Positions 46,380 through 56,017 of a stretch of 64,000 bases of DNA are shown piece by piece. Position numbers and translations under genes: made by a program. The number at the start of each line of letters is the position of its first letter. Position 1 is the first letter of the stretch. This DNA is from an uncultured Cellvibrio sp. (GTDB lineage: Bacteria; Pseudomonadota; Gammaproteobacteria; Pseudomonadales; Cellvibrionaceae). The stretch lies in assembly GCA_946481095.1 (NCBI GenBank), contig CAMLML010000012.1, positions 1 to 64,000 of the forward strand, written 5' to 3'. The notes beneath the pieces were generated by a model that worked only from the letters and a program-made list of their open reading frames with translations, was not told where the DNA came from and searched no databases.

Positions 46380-48364
46380 AACTTGCTATCGCAATCTTTC
46401 GTTATTTTCCCTACGGCGGTTTGCAACGCGATATGCGATTTATCGCCGAAGAAGCCATCAAACGCGGTCACCAAGTCACAATTTTTTGTGGTGACTGGCA
46501 AGGCGAAAAAATTTCCGGCGCTGACATTCGTGTAATCGACACTTTTGTCTGGTTCAATATTGCGGGTGTACGCCGTTTTGTAAAAGCGTTTGAAAAACAA
46601 TTTAATCGAAATGAATTCGATCTGTTGTTAGGGTTTAACAAAATGCCCGGGTTGGATGCCTATTTTGCCGGGGATACTTGTTTTGCGGAGAAGGCCTATA
46701 TTGACAGATCCTGGTTGTATCGATTGGCGCCTCGCAGTCAACTGTATTTGCGTTATGAAAAATCTGTTTTCGGTGATTCAGGTGCGAAACAGATTTTTTG
46801 TCTGGTGCCACAACAAATCAAATCAATTGCACGATGGTATTCAGTACCACGTGATCGGGTAACATTATTGCCGCCAGGAATTTCCAAAGCACATCTTGCT
46901 TGCGAAAACCCGCAAGATGCCAAAACAAAACTGCTCGCTGATTTGAATATTGAGCAATCGGCGAAAATTATTTTATGTTTGGGGTCAGGTTTTCGTACCA
47001 AAGGAGTTGATATTAGTATTGCCAGCTTCTCTGAATTTACCAAAGAGAATTCCAATACAGTACTGTTGATTGCCGGTGGTGATGATCCGGAAAAGTATCA
47101 ACAACAAGCAAAACAATTGGGTGTTGATAAAAAAATATTTTTTATTGGTAATCAGTTTACTGTAGCGGGTTTATTGCATTCTGCTGATTTTCTCCTGCAC
47201 CCTGCGCGCTACGAGTTGGCGGGTAACGTGATACTGGAAGCTGTGCTCTGTGGGTGTCCTGTTTTGGTAAGCTCGCAGTCCGGGTTTGCCTATTATGTTA
47301 AGCGGTTTCAAATGGGCGAGTTGATTGAGTCCTTGAATGATGTTGAAAAAATCTCATTGCAAATGCATGGTCTTTTGAAAGAGCCTAAAGCTCAGTGGCA
47401 ATCCAAAGCCCGGTTGTTGTGGATTGAAGATTTATTTTCACGTGCAGAAATTGCAGTCAATTGTTTGGAAAGTCTTATTCCTAGCTTGGACAGTAATACC
47501 CGACAAATGGCCTCAAATATAAATCCATGTTTGGCATTGCTGCCTAACCTGCGGGATGATGAACAGTTAATTCTTCAGTTACAGGAAAATTTCAATAAAG
47601 GCACAGGATTTGAGTTTATTAACCAGATACAAGGTGTGACTGTTCGTAAAATGTCTGATCGGGAAACTGTTCGTTTTATTAATGGAAACAAAACTTATTA
47701 TCTGAAACGGCACTTTGGTGTTGGCTGGTGGGAAATTATCAAAAATTTATTGCAATTACGATTACCTGTATTGGGTGCAGTGAATGAATGGAGAGCTTTG
47801 CAAAAGTTATCGGCTTTGCAAATTCCCGGTTTGCATGCAATTGCTTATGCTATGCAAGGTTGGAGTCCAGCCAGCAGAAAGTCTTTTATTATCACAGATG
47901 AGTTAAATGATGTTGTACAGTTAGACCATTTTTTGGAATCTCATTCACTGACGGTTCAGCAAAAAGTCAGTCTAATTCGCAAAGTCGCACAGATTGCGCG
48001 CGAAATGCACGCGGCGGGAATTAATCACCGTGATTTTTATTTGTGTCACTTTATGTTGAAGCAATCCTGGGATTTTTTGGCCGAGCCACAGATATATATT
48101 ATCGATTTACACAGAGCACAAATTCGCCCGCAAGTACCTGAAAGATGGTTGGTTAAAGATTTGGCAGGATTGTATTTTTCCAGTATGCCTTTATCTATAT
48201 CGTCAAGGGATGTATTACGATTCTTGCGTTATTATTTTCAACAATCATTGGTTGATATATTCAAGCAAGAGCAATACTTATTAAGTAAAGTCGAAGTCAA
48301 AGCAAAACAACTTTACAAAAAGCATAACCCGTATGATGCTGCGGAAAAAAGCAATACGCTTTAG
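46376..48364 (+). CDS. Fused LPS core glycosyltransferase and heptose kinase (WaaG-WaaP)
   Basis: A single 662-residue frame. Residues 1 to about 370 are a GT4 glycosyltransferase close to WaaG: start AIAIFRYFPYGGLQRDMRFI, a PPGI loop and the late E-x7-E segment ARYELAGNVILEAVLCGCPV. Residues about 395-655 match the whole of WaaP (RfaP): KNLLQLRLPVLGAVNEWRAL, SFIITDEL, the catalytic H551-R552-D553 in INHRDFYLCHF, and IIDLHRAQI. WaaG adds the first glucose of the outer core and WaaP phosphorylates heptose I; usually they are neighbouring genes. The sizes add up to two full proteins, so this is a true fusion rather than a truncated pair. Confidence 0.9.
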   Translation: MKLAIAIFRYFPYGGLQRDMRFIAEEAIKRGHQVTIFCGDWQGEKISGADIRVIDTFVWFNIAGVRRFVKAFEKQFNRNEFDLLLGFNKMPGLDAYFAGDTCFAEKAYIDRSWLYRLAPRSQLYLRYEKSVFGDSGAKQIFCLVPQQIKSIARWYSVPRDRVTLLPPGISKAHLACENPQDAKTKLLADLNIEQSAKIILCLGSGFRTKGVDISIASFSEFTKENSNTVLLIAGGDDPEKYQQQAKQLGVDKKIFFIGNQFTVAGLLHSADFLLHPARYELAGNVILEAVLCGCPVLVSSQSGFAYYVKRFQMGELIESLNDVEKISLQMHGLLKEPKAQWQSKARLLWIEDLFSRAEIAVNCLESLIPSLDSNTRQMASNINPCLALLPNLRDDEQLILQLQENFNKGTGFEFINQIQGVTVRKMSDRETVRFINGNKTYYLKRHFGVGWWEIIKNLLQLRLPVLGAVNEWRALQKLSALQIPGLHAIAYAMQGWSPASRKSFIITDELNDVVQLDHFLESHSLTVQQKVSLIRKVAQIAREMHAAGINHRDFYLCHFMLKQSWDFLAEPQIYIIDLHRAQIRPQVPERWLVKDLAGLYFSSMPLSISSRDVLRFLRYYFQQSLVDIFKQEQYLLSKVEVKAKQLYKKHNPYDAAEKSNTL

Positions 48365-48405
48365 ATATATGGAGCATCCTGCGAACAAGTCTTACAGAGA
48401 AAAGT

Positions 48406-49632
48406 ATGAAGTTGAGTTTTATTGCTAACCGTCAATATCGTGAAGAAAAAGTTCTGAATTGGATTTCGGTTGGATTGTTATTTTTTATAACATCTTTTAT
48501 TTGGGCTCCTTCACGTGATGGGGTTCAAATAGTTTTTGCGTTGGGTTTATTGTTGCCATTGTTGTGTGTGCTGCCATTTCGCAAACCTGAATTTCGAATC
48601 TATGGTGGATGGTTTACCGGTTTGGCGTTGATCTTTGCTGCTTATGCAAGTTTAACCAGTATTTGGTCGCCTGTTCCTGAAGCTGACTTTTTTGTTATTC
48701 AATGGGTGGTCTTGGCTGTTTGGTTATGCGGTATTAATTGGTTGTCCAGTCAGCGAGAAATTAATTGGAATTACTTGTTGGAATTATTATTGCTGTTAGG
48801 TTGTTTCTTGGGATTAATTGATTTGTTGGTTTTTTATGGAGAGAATTCTATTTTTTCACGATTGAATGGTCTCTTTGTTGCGCGTAACCCTAATGAATTG
48901 GGCGTGCTTTTTGGTATATTGAGTCTGTTAGCTTTTTGTCAGTGGTTAAAAGCCAACACATTCAAGCAGTCTGCACATTATGGATTGGTGCTCGTGTGCT
49001 TACTCTTGCCTTTATTTCTTTCCCAGAGTCGTGGTGCTTTGCTAGCACTGCTCACCACTTCTTTAATGGCATGTTTTTATATTGGAATGTCCAAACAAAA
49101 AATGGGATTTTTGACGGGGTTAATCATTTTGAGTGTATTGGCTCTTATAGTAAATTGGTCTCAAGTAATGGCTTTCGCACCAGATCGTTTTGGTTCGGGT
49201 TTTCGCGATATTATTTGGCAGGAAGTATTTTCACGCTCAGTGAATGAGCATCTGTTGTTTGGCATAGGTTTGGAAAAAGAAGGGCGCATTATTATTCCGG
49301 ATGTGGATGTATTCAATCATGCACACAATGTGTGGCTGGATACTTTTTATCGTACAGGATTGATTGGTTTAATTCTGGCGCTGGCACATGTGTTTTATGT
49401 GTTACAAAAATTCAAACCTTCTGAAGCACTGACACCATTATATTTATGGTTGATGTTTGGATTAATTGCGTCAATGTTCGATTACCGGGGTTTTTTCTGG
49501 GAGATCGATATGAAATGGTTTTTATTCTGGATTCCTGTTGGATTAATTTCTGCTATGCAGATTCAAGAAAAAAATATTCAAGAAAACAATCCTGAAATTT
49601 TGAAAGTCACAGGTAACAAAAATGAAGAATAA
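48406..49632 (+). CDS. O-antigen ligase/polymerase-family membrane protein
   Basis: A 408-residue polytopic membrane protein with ten or more hydrophobic segments and the Wzy/WaaL signature region: SQSRGALLALL in the middle, then a large loop with ERFG-like PDRFGSGFRDIIWQEV and HAHNVWLDTFYRTGLIG. The HxHN motif is characteristic of O-antigen ligases. The context (waaF, WaaG-WaaP, msbA, hldE) favours a WaaL role in joining O antigen or an extra sugar unit to the core. The stop overlaps the msbA start by 11 bp. Confidence 0.82.
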   Translation: MKLSFIANRQYREEKVLNWISVGLLFFITSFIWAPSRDGVQIVFALGLLLPLLCVLPFRKPEFRIYGGWFTGLALIFAAYASLTSIWSPVPEADFFVIQWVVLAVWLCGINWLSSQREINWNYLLELLLLLGCFLGLIDLLVFYGENSIFSRLNGLFVARNPNELGVLFGILSLLAFCQWLKANTFKQSAHYGLVLVCLLLPLFLSQSRGALLALLTTSLMACFYIGMSKQKMGFLTGLIILSVLALIVNWSQVMAFAPDRFGSGFRDIIWQEVFSRSVNEHLLFGIGLEKEGRIIIPDVDVFNHAHNVWLDTFYRTGLIGLILALAHVFYVLQKFKPSEALTPLYLWLMFGLIASMFDYRGFFWEIDMKWFLFWIPVGLISAMQIQEKNIQENNPEILKVTGNKNEE

Positions 49633-51364
49633 CATGCCAGAACAATCCGCATGGCTTATTTACAAACGCCTGCTTACCTATGTCAAGCCTTTCATTGGCA
49701 TGTTTGTTATCAGTTTTTTCGGATTCGTTTGTTACGCTTTTTCCAATAACTTGTTCGTACATTTATTGGAGGATTTAATCAACGTAATTTCCGCCAATAA
49801 TCCGGCGGATCGCTACATTATTCCGCTCCAGGTGATTGGGATCACCTTGTTAAGAAGTTTCGGCGCTTTTGTTGGTGTATATTTTATGTCTCGAATTGCA
49901 CTGCATGTGGTGCACAGGTTACGAGTTGAGGTTTTTAATCATATGACAACACTGCCCAATGCTGTTTATGATCAGCACACATCGGGCCATATGATTTCAT
50001 TAATTACGTACAATATTAATGGCGTAACATCTGCGGCGACTGACGCAATTAAAATTGGTTTGCGTGAAGGATTAACCGTTATCTTTTTATTCGCGCAACT
50101 TTTGTATATGGATTGGCAACTCACTATGGTGTTTGTTGTTATAGCACCGGTTATCGGGCTTATTGTGATGATTGTAGGGAAACGTTTGCGACGATTGAGC
50201 AAAAAAGTTCAATTGTTGGTTGGAGACCTTGCGCAAATTACCAATGAAATGATTGGCGGTTTTAAAGTCATGAGAAGTTTCGGTGGTGAAAAATATGAGA
50301 AGGGACGATTTGCAAAAACCAGCCAGAGTAATTTGAAACAAAACATGAAAATTGTTGTAACTTCCGCAGCGAATACACCGATTATTCATTTGTTGGTTGC
50401 CTTGGCTATTGCGTTTTTGATTTTTATTGCTCTGACATTTATGGAAATACAAGACCCCGCAAAATTTGTGGCCTACATGACAGCTGCTGCTGCGATTATG
50501 CCCGCTGCCAGAAAGTTGGGTGAAGTTGCTCCTATTATTTTAAAAGGTGTTGCCGCTGCCGAGAGCGTTTTTCAAATGCTGGATACACCGGCAGAAAAAG
50601 ATTCCGGAACTCATCAAGTGGACAGGGTTAAAGGTGAAATTCGTTTTGAAAATGTGAGTTTCACTTATCCGCAAAAAAATCAGCCTGTATTGAAAAATAT
50701 TAATCTTGATGTCAAGGCGGGCGAAGTCATTGCGTTGGTGGGTAAAACGGGAAGTGGTAAATCGACGCTGGTGAATTTGATCAGTCGTTTTTACGATGCC
50801 AGTGAAGGAAAAATTATCATTGATGGTGTTCCTGTTCAGGATTACACACTACAAAACTTGCGCCAACAAATTGCGTTGGTGAATCAACATGTAACACTTT
50901 TTAACGAGACAGTCGCTGCTAATATCGCTTATGGTGCTAAACAAGATGCTGCTATGGAAGAGATAAAAGCGGCGGCTGATGCTGCATACGCCACAGAATT
51001 TATTGAGCGGTTGCCGGAAGGTTTTGCTACCCTTATTGGCGAGTCAGGTGGTCGTTTATCGGGCGGGCAACGACAACGACTGGCAATTGCCAGAGCCCTG
51101 TTGAAAGACGCGCCGATTCTAATTCTCGATGAAGCAACCTCTGCATTGGATAATGAATCGGAGTACTATATACAACAGGCATTGACGCGCATTATGAAAG
51201 GGCGAACCACTTTTGTAATTGCGCACAGATTATCGACTATTGAAAATGCAGATCGAATATTGGTAATGGAAAATGGAGAAATTGTTGAAGAGGGTAGCCA
51301 TGCGGAATTGTTGGCTAGACAGGGGCAGTACACTCGTTTGTATGAATCCAAATTTGAGGTTTAA
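49622..51364 (+). CDS. msbA: Lipid A export ABC transporter MsbA
   Basis: A 580-residue half-transporter, close to E. coli MsbA (582). Six membrane helices (about residues 20-310) are followed by a nucleotide-binding domain with Walker A VGKTGSGKST near residue 373, signature LSGGQRQRLAIARALL and Walker B ILILDEATSAL. It flips lipid A-core across the inner membrane. Overlap with the preceding ligase-like gene indicates one LPS operon. Confidence 0.96.
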   Translation: MKNNMPEQSAWLIYKRLLTYVKPFIGMFVISFFGFVCYAFSNNLFVHLLEDLINVISANNPADRYIIPLQVIGITLLRSFGAFVGVYFMSRIALHVVHRLRVEVFNHMTTLPNAVYDQHTSGHMISLITYNINGVTSAATDAIKIGLREGLTVIFLFAQLLYMDWQLTMVFVVIAPVIGLIVMIVGKRLRRLSKKVQLLVGDLAQITNEMIGGFKVMRSFGGEKYEKGRFAKTSQSNLKQNMKIVVTSAANTPIIHLLVALAIAFLIFIALTFMEIQDPAKFVAYMTAAAAIMPAARKLGEVAPIILKGVAAAESVFQMLDTPAEKDSGTHQVDRVKGEIRFENVSFTYPQKNQPVLKNINLDVKAGEVIALVGKTGSGKSTLVNLISRFYDASEGKIIIDGVPVQDYTLQNLRQQIALVNQHVTLFNETVAANIAYGAKQDAAMEEIKAAADAAYATEFIERLPEGFATLIGESGGRLSGGQRQRLAIARALLKDAPILILDEATSALDNESEYYIQQALTRIMKGRTTFVIAHRLSTIENADRILVMENGEIVEEGSHAELLARQGQYTRLYESKFEV

Positions 51365-51387
51365 TTTCAGTCATCAAAGGATGTTTT

Positions 51388-52812
51388 ATGCAATTAATAT
51401 TGCCTGCATTTGAGCATGCGAGAGTGTTGGTTGTTGGAGATGTGATGCTGGACAGGTATTGGCATGGCGTCAGCAGCCGAATCTCACCTGAAGCGCCCGT
51501 TCCTGTTGTTAAAGTTTCCCAAAAAGATGATCGTCCTGGTGGAGCTGCCAACGTCGCGCTTAATATTGCTGCATTGGGAGCCAGCGTTTCTGTGGTGGGT
51601 GTTGTAGGTGCAGATGAAGCCGGTGAAATCCTGCATCAGCGTTTGCATGCCGCGGGTATCAGCGCATCCTTACAAATTGCCAGCAGGAGCCCAACTATTA
51701 CCAAGTTGCGTGTGACCAGTCGTCACCAACAGCTACTGCGTATGGATTTTGAAGAAAAATTTCATAGTCAGGATGCCAATCAGGTTTTCAACAAAGCTCG
51801 CCATCAATTAACACAAACCAATCTTTTGGTTCTTTCCGATTATGCAAAGGGTACTTTGCAAGATTGCCAATCATTAATCGCGTTGGCAAAAAGTGCGGGG
51901 ATTCCTGTATTGGTCGATCCCAAAGGAAATCAGTTTGAACTCTATAGAGGAGCAACTTTATTAACTCCCAATTTGCTGGAGTTTGAAGATGTTGTTGGCC
52001 CCTGTCGCGACGAAGCTACTTTGGTGGCCAAGGGCAACACCCTGATTGAGAAGTTAAATCTGGAAGCGTTGTTGATTACTCGTGGAGAGCACGGCATGAC
52101 CTTGTTGCGTCATAACCAGCCGGAATTGCATTTGCCGGCTCGTGCACGTGAAGTGTTTGATGTGACCGGAGCGGGAGACACAGTCATAGCGACTATTGCA
52201 GCCAGTCTTTCAGCCGGTGTGGATTTACCCCATTCAGTAGCATTGGCTAATCTCGCGGCGGGGATTGTGGTGGGTAAACAAGGTACGGCTGTTGTCAGTA
52301 TTCCGGAGTTACGCAGGGCAATTATCTCTGAACAAGGCGTTGAGCGTGGGGTGGTGAGTGAAGACCAATTGCTCATGGCTCTTGAAGATGCGCGAGCATC
52401 AGGTGAAAAAATTGTTTTCACCAATGGTTGCTTTGACATTATTCACGCCGGTCATGTGGGTTATCTGGATGACGCCCGCAAGCAAGGAGACAGATTGATT
52501 GTGGCTGTTAACAGTGATGCATCAATTCGACGGCTTAAGGGCGAAGGCCGTCCCATCAACACACTCGACAGACGCATGACCGTTATTGCGGGGCTGGGAG
52601 CTGTGGATTGGGTGGTGTCTTTTGATGAAGATACCCCTGAACGTTTGCTTCGTCGTTTAAAGCCGGATGTATTGGTAAAAGGCGGTGATTATCGTGAGGA
52701 TCAGGTTGTGGGGGCAGACCTGGTCAAGTCTTATGGCGGACAGGTGAAAGTGCTTTCGTTTTTTGATAACTGTTCGACCACTTCTATTGTGAATCGTATT
52801 CGGCAGAAGTGA
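51388..52812 (+). CDS. hldE: Bifunctional heptose 7-phosphate kinase / heptose 1-phosphate adenylyltransferase
   Basis: A 474-residue fusion enzyme, as in E. coli HldE (477). The N-terminal ribokinase domain has GDVMLDRYWHG, RPGGAANVALNIAALG and VTGAGDTVIA. The C-terminal nucleotidyltransferase domain begins at FTNGCFDIIHAGHVGYL. It makes ADP-heptose for the heptosyltransferases such as waaF upstream. AAAGGA precedes the ATG. A perfect palindromic terminator follows. Confidence 0.97.
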   Translation: MQLILPAFEHARVLVVGDVMLDRYWHGVSSRISPEAPVPVVKVSQKDDRPGGAANVALNIAALGASVSVVGVVGADEAGEILHQRLHAAGISASLQIASRSPTITKLRVTSRHQQLLRMDFEEKFHSQDANQVFNKARHQLTQTNLLVLSDYAKGTLQDCQSLIALAKSAGIPVLVDPKGNQFELYRGATLLTPNLLEFEDVVGPCRDEATLVAKGNTLIEKLNLEALLITRGEHGMTLLRHNQPELHLPARAREVFDVTGAGDTVIATIAASLSAGVDLPHSVALANLAAGIVVGKQGTAVVSIPELRRAIISEQGVERGVVSEDQLLMALEDARASGEKIVFTNGCFDIIHAGHVGYLDDARKQGDRLIVAVNSDASIRRLKGEGRPINTLDRRMTVIAGLGAVDWVVSFDEDTPERLLRRLKPDVLVKGGDYREDQVVGADLVKSYGGQVKVLSFFDNCSTTSIVNRIRQK

Positions 52813-52816
52813 TTTT

Positions 52817-52863
52817 ACCCTCACCCTAGCCCTCTCCCTCAGGGAGAGGGCTAGGGTGAGGGT
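52817..52863. repeat. Perfect 23-bp palindrome of the CCCTCTCC family, terminator of hldE and yqhD
   Basis: Arms of 23 nt (52817-52839, 52841-52863) with one central base, core CCCTAGCCCTCTCCCT / AGGGAGAGGGCTAGGG. It fills nearly all of the 55 bp between the convergent hldE and yqhD stops. A GCTTTTA follows on plus. It looks like a coreless version of the MITE-like elements and doubles as a transcription barrier. Confidence 0.8.
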
Positions 52864-52867
52864 GCTT

Positions 52868-54022
52868 TTACGCCGCCAATTCCAATATCTCTCGCGAAGC
52901 CTCAGGTGTAATCGCACCATGTTCACCCAGTGCCAACAAATTATGTTTCTTCAACATATCCACCAATTTTGGAATTGAATCTTTGTTAACACCGTAACCA
53001 CTCAGTGTCGTAGGCGTTCCCATTTGTTCAAAGAATTTTTTAGTCGCAGTAATTGCGCCATCGATCACTGCATCATCATTGGCATCTTGTAGGTTCCACA
53101 CGCGACGGCCGTATTGAATTAATTTTTCACGTTTTTTGTCGCGTTGATGTTGCATCACAGCGGGTAAAACAATTGCCAGAGTTTGTGCGTGATCCAATCC
53201 ATGCATGGCGGTAATTTCATGGCCAATCATATGCGTCGCCCAATCTTGCGGAACACCCACACCAATTAATCCATTGAGTGCCATAGTCGCAGCCCACATT
53301 AAATTTGAACGGACTTCATAATTGGTAGGATCTTTCAACGCTTTCGGGCCTTCTTCAATCAAGGTCATCAACAAACCTTCTGCGAAACGATCCTGTACTT
53401 TTGCGTTGACGGGATAAGTCAGGTATTGCTCCATAATATGAACAAAGGCATCAACTGCACCGTTGGCAATTTGACGTGGAGGTAAACTATAAGTTGTGGT
53501 TGGATCGAGAATAGCAAATTGCGGATATACCAATGGGCTACCAAAGGACAATTTTTCTTGTGTCGCTGCTTTGGTGACAACCGAATTGCCATTACTTTCC
53601 GTACCGGTTGCAGGCAAAGTTAAAATACAGCCTATGGGCAAAGCGGAAAAGAAAGGTTTGTTTTTTGCCATAATGTCCCAGGGCTCTCCATCGAAATTAA
53701 TTGCTGCTGCAATTAACTTGGTTCCATCAATGACGCTGCCACCACCGACAGCTAACAGAAAATCGATTTTTTCTTGTTTGACTAACTCCACTGCTTTCAT
53801 CAAGGTTTCATAGTGTGGATTAGGTTCTATACTGCCAAATTCAAACCAGGTTCTACCTTCAAGTGCGTTGACGACTTGATCGTAGACACCATTTTTTTTG
53901 ATAGAGCCACCACCGTAAGTGAGTAATATTCTGACGTTGGCCGGTAATAAATGGGTGAGTTCTTTTATCTGACCTTCGCCAAAAATAATTTTGGTAGGAT
54001 TGGAAAAAGTAAAGTTATTCAT
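52868..54022 (-). CDS. yqhD: NADPH-dependent iron-type alcohol/aldehyde dehydrogenase (YqhD-like)
   Basis: A 384-residue group III metal-dependent alcohol dehydrogenase, strongly alike E. coli YqhD along its length (start MNNFTFSNPTKIIFGEGQI, then TYGGGSIKKNGVYDQVV, PQDWATHMIGHE). The cofactor loop is GGGSVIDGTK. Metal ligands lie in VDAFVHIMEQ, THMIGHE and HGLDHAQTL. It reduces short and toxic aldehydes in the cytoplasm using NADPH. It is 61 bp downstream of the Rieske gene. A butanol dehydrogenase role is the alternative name for the same family. Confidence 0.92.
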   Translation of the reverse strand: MNNFTFSNPTKIIFGEGQIKELTHLLPANVRILLTYGGGSIKKNGVYDQVVNALEGRTWFEFGSIEPNPHYETLMKAVELVKQEKIDFLLAVGGGSVIDGTKLIAAAINFDGEPWDIMAKNKPFFSALPIGCILTLPATGTESNGNSVVTKAATQEKLSFGSPLVYPQFAILDPTTTYSLPPRQIANGAVDAFVHIMEQYLTYPVNAKVQDRFAEGLLMTLIEEGPKALKDPTNYEVRSNLMWAATMALNGLIGVGVPQDWATHMIGHEITAMHGLDHAQTLAIVLPAVMQHQRDKKREKLIQYGRRVWNLQDANDDAVIDGAITATKKFFEQMGTPTTLSGYGVNKDSIPKLVDMLKKHNLLALGEHGAITPEASREILELAA

Positions 54023-54083
54023 GATTAATCTCCTGCCGATTTTTGGAAAGTCTGTCTATTATTGGAAAGCCTCGCAATATTTT

Positions 54084-54407
54084 TTACATCAAATAAATTG
54101 CACCGTCTTTAATATAAAATGGCAGTGCTTTCAGTTTGTCGCCTGCGCATGGACCGGCGATACAATTGCCGCTATCAATTAAAAACAAGGCCCCATGCGT
54201 TGAACATTGAATTAAATTTTTGTCACTGTCCAGAAACTGATCTTCCTGCCACTCAAGGTTCACACCGAGGTGAGGGCACAAATTCTTGTAGACATAAATT
54301 TGTGCGTCATGCTTTACCACAAATAAATCCAGATTGTTCACAGTAAAGCCTTTGCTGCCTGGATCTTCCAATTCATCAATCCGACACAAAAAATCATTCA
54401 TAGTCAT
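54084..54407 (-). CDS. Small Rieske [2Fe-2S] ferredoxin-like protein
   Basis: A 107-residue stand-alone Rieske protein. The cluster ligands are C44-x-H46 (LCPHLG) and C68-x2-H71 (CSTHGALF). It resembles NirD/HcaC-type small electron carriers. Position suggests electron transfer in the cytoplasm; no partner oxygenase is nearby. The start overlaps the HtrA gene by 14 bp, so expression is linked to the protease gene. Confidence 0.88.
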   Translation of the reverse strand: MTMNDFLCRIDELEDPGSKGFTVNNLDLFVVKHDAQIYVYKNLCPHLGVNLEWQEDQFLDSDKNLIQCSTHGALFLIDSGNCIAGPCAGDKLKALPFYIKDGAIYLM

Positions 54408-55467
54408 AAATCTCGGGAGCGGCTAAAGTCAGTTTGCGTTGAACCAGTTTTCCTTGACGCATAATGCTGATCGTAACTTTGTCGCCGGGTTTGTATTTTT
54501 CGAGCGCTCCTAATAGTTGGTCATCATTGATAGTGGGGGTGTCATCTATAGCGACTATGACGTCTCCCAAACTGATTTGCCCCCAGGCATTTCGTTTGGC
54601 GCCCTGAAGTCCTGCCTGGGCAGCAGGTGAGTCTGGATTCACCCGCAAAATCGGCACACCTTCCACACCCAGTTGCTGCGCCCAATGATCCGGTGCCGAA
54701 GCGATGCCCAAAACCGGACGCACAATTCTGCCGTGAGTAATTAATTCAGGAACCACTTCTTTTACTGTGTTAACCGGAATGGCAAAACCAATTCCTGCAC
54801 TGGCACCACTGGGGCTATAGATCATGGTGTTCACACCAATCAATTGGCCTTGTGAATTTAATAATGGGCCACCGGAATTCCCGGGATTAATGGCCGCATC
54901 AGTTTGAATCACATTGGTAATTTTTCGTTGTGTTGGCGATTCAATTTCACGTCCCAATGCACTGACAACGCCGGTTGTTAAGGTGGCATCCAAACCGAAA
55001 GGGTTGCCAATCGCCAGTACTTTTCGTCCGACAGTCAAAGCTGCAGAATCACCTAAAGGCAAAGGGGCCAACTTTTCTTTGGGAGCTTTGATTTTTAATA
55101 CCGCCAAATCGCGTTCCGGTGCCAGACCAATAACTTCAGCAGGCCAATTGGTTTGATCCTGCAGGGTAATTACCACTTCCTGGGCGCCTTCAATCACATG
55201 AAAGTTGGTGACTATGTAACCTTCTTTATTCCAGACAAATCCAGTGCCGGAACCGCGTGGAATAGTCACCAAATCAAAAGAATAGGGATTGCGAGCGAGC
55301 TGTTTGTTGGTAACAAATACAACACTGGGGCGTGAAGAATCAAACACCTGAATGGAGTTGCGCTCATCATCTGTCGCAAAACCCGAAACCTCTGCATGGG
55401 TTGCAGCAGGCAATATGGATAACAAACCCAGAGACAGTAAACGCAAAAATCGGTTAGAAGCCAACAT
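54394..55467 (-). CDS. Periplasmic HtrA/Deg-family serine protease with one PDZ domain
   Basis: A 357-residue trypsin-fold protease. The start is ATG 55467 behind AGGTGA; an ATG five codons earlier lacks a site. The signal peptide ends AATHA/EV. The catalytic triad is H90 (TNFHVI), D120 (ERDLAVL) and S198 (NPGNSGGP). A single PDZ domain fills the last 100 residues. The one-PDZ layout is like DegS or plant Deg1, but a signal peptide rather than a lasting membrane anchor is predicted. It should degrade or sense misfolded envelope proteins. Confidence 0.93.
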   Translation of the reverse strand: MLASNRFLRLLSLGLLSILPAATHAEVSGFATDDERNSIQVFDSSRPSVVFVTNKQLARNPYSFDLVTIPRGSGTGFVWNKEGYIVTNFHVIEGAQEVVITLQDQTNWPAEVIGLAPERDLAVLKIKAPKEKLAPLPLGDSAALTVGRKVLAIGNPFGLDATLTTGVVSALGREIESPTQRKITNVIQTDAAINPGNSGGPLLNSQGQLIGVNTMIYSPSGASAGIGFAIPVNTVKEVVPELITHGRIVRPVLGIASAPDHWAQQLGVEGVPILRVNPDSPAAQAGLQGAKRNAWGQISLGDVIVAIDDTPTINDDQLLGALEKYKPGDKVTISIMRQGKLVQRKLTLAAPEIYDYE

Positions 55468-55535
55468 AGATATCACCTGCATCGCAATGAAGATGCGATC
55501 TATATTGGTATCACTATGGATAATTCAACTCCGGA

Positions 55536-55916
55536 TTATTTTTTAAGGGCAAGAAGTTGATTGTTAAGCTGGTTGATTTTGGCTGCCATTTCTTCAATCA
55601 AGCCAACAGAGAGTTGGGGTTGTTCATAAATCAGGCGAATAAAATCTTCTTTGCCTACGGTCATCACAGTGCAATTGCTGCTGGCTACGACTGAGGCTAT
55701 TCGAGGTTGTCGGGTGAACACAGCCAATGCCCCAAAAATTTCATTCTGATGTATTTCCCCCACCTTGATTCCATCGCAAACAGCATCGGCACTGCCTTCA
55801 ATCAGGGTGTAAACAAGATCAGCCTCATCGCCCTGATTGATAATGGTTTCGCCCTTGGCAAAATCCAGAAAACCACGCAAAGGCGTGAAATCATTTTCAG
55901 TTAAGGAATCGTTCAT
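55536..55916 (-). CDS. Stand-alone cyclic-nucleotide-binding-domain protein
   Basis: A 126-residue single cNMP-binding domain (FLDFAKGETIINQGDEADLVYTLIEGSADAV, then NEIFGALAVFTRQPRIASVVA). It has no helix-turn-helix, so it is not a CRP-type regulator. The phosphate-binding cassette is only partly conserved (GALAVFTRQPRIAS), so nucleotide binding is uncertain. A helical tail ends the protein. It is 68 bp upstream of the HtrA gene on the same strand. Confidence 0.88.
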   Translation of the reverse strand: MNDSLTENDFTPLRGFLDFAKGETIINQGDEADLVYTLIEGSADAVCDGIKVGEIHQNEIFGALAVFTRQPRIASVVASSNCTVMTVGKEDFIRLIYEQPQLSVGLIEEMAAKINQLNNQLLALKK

Positions 55917-56017
55917 GGCACTCTCGTCGGTACAGGTTACCGATAAGTGTAGTTGTGTTTTTACAAAAACAGACCACGTCGGACTGAAAAGTCCGGTAAA
56001 TTTTAAAACTGTGAAGT

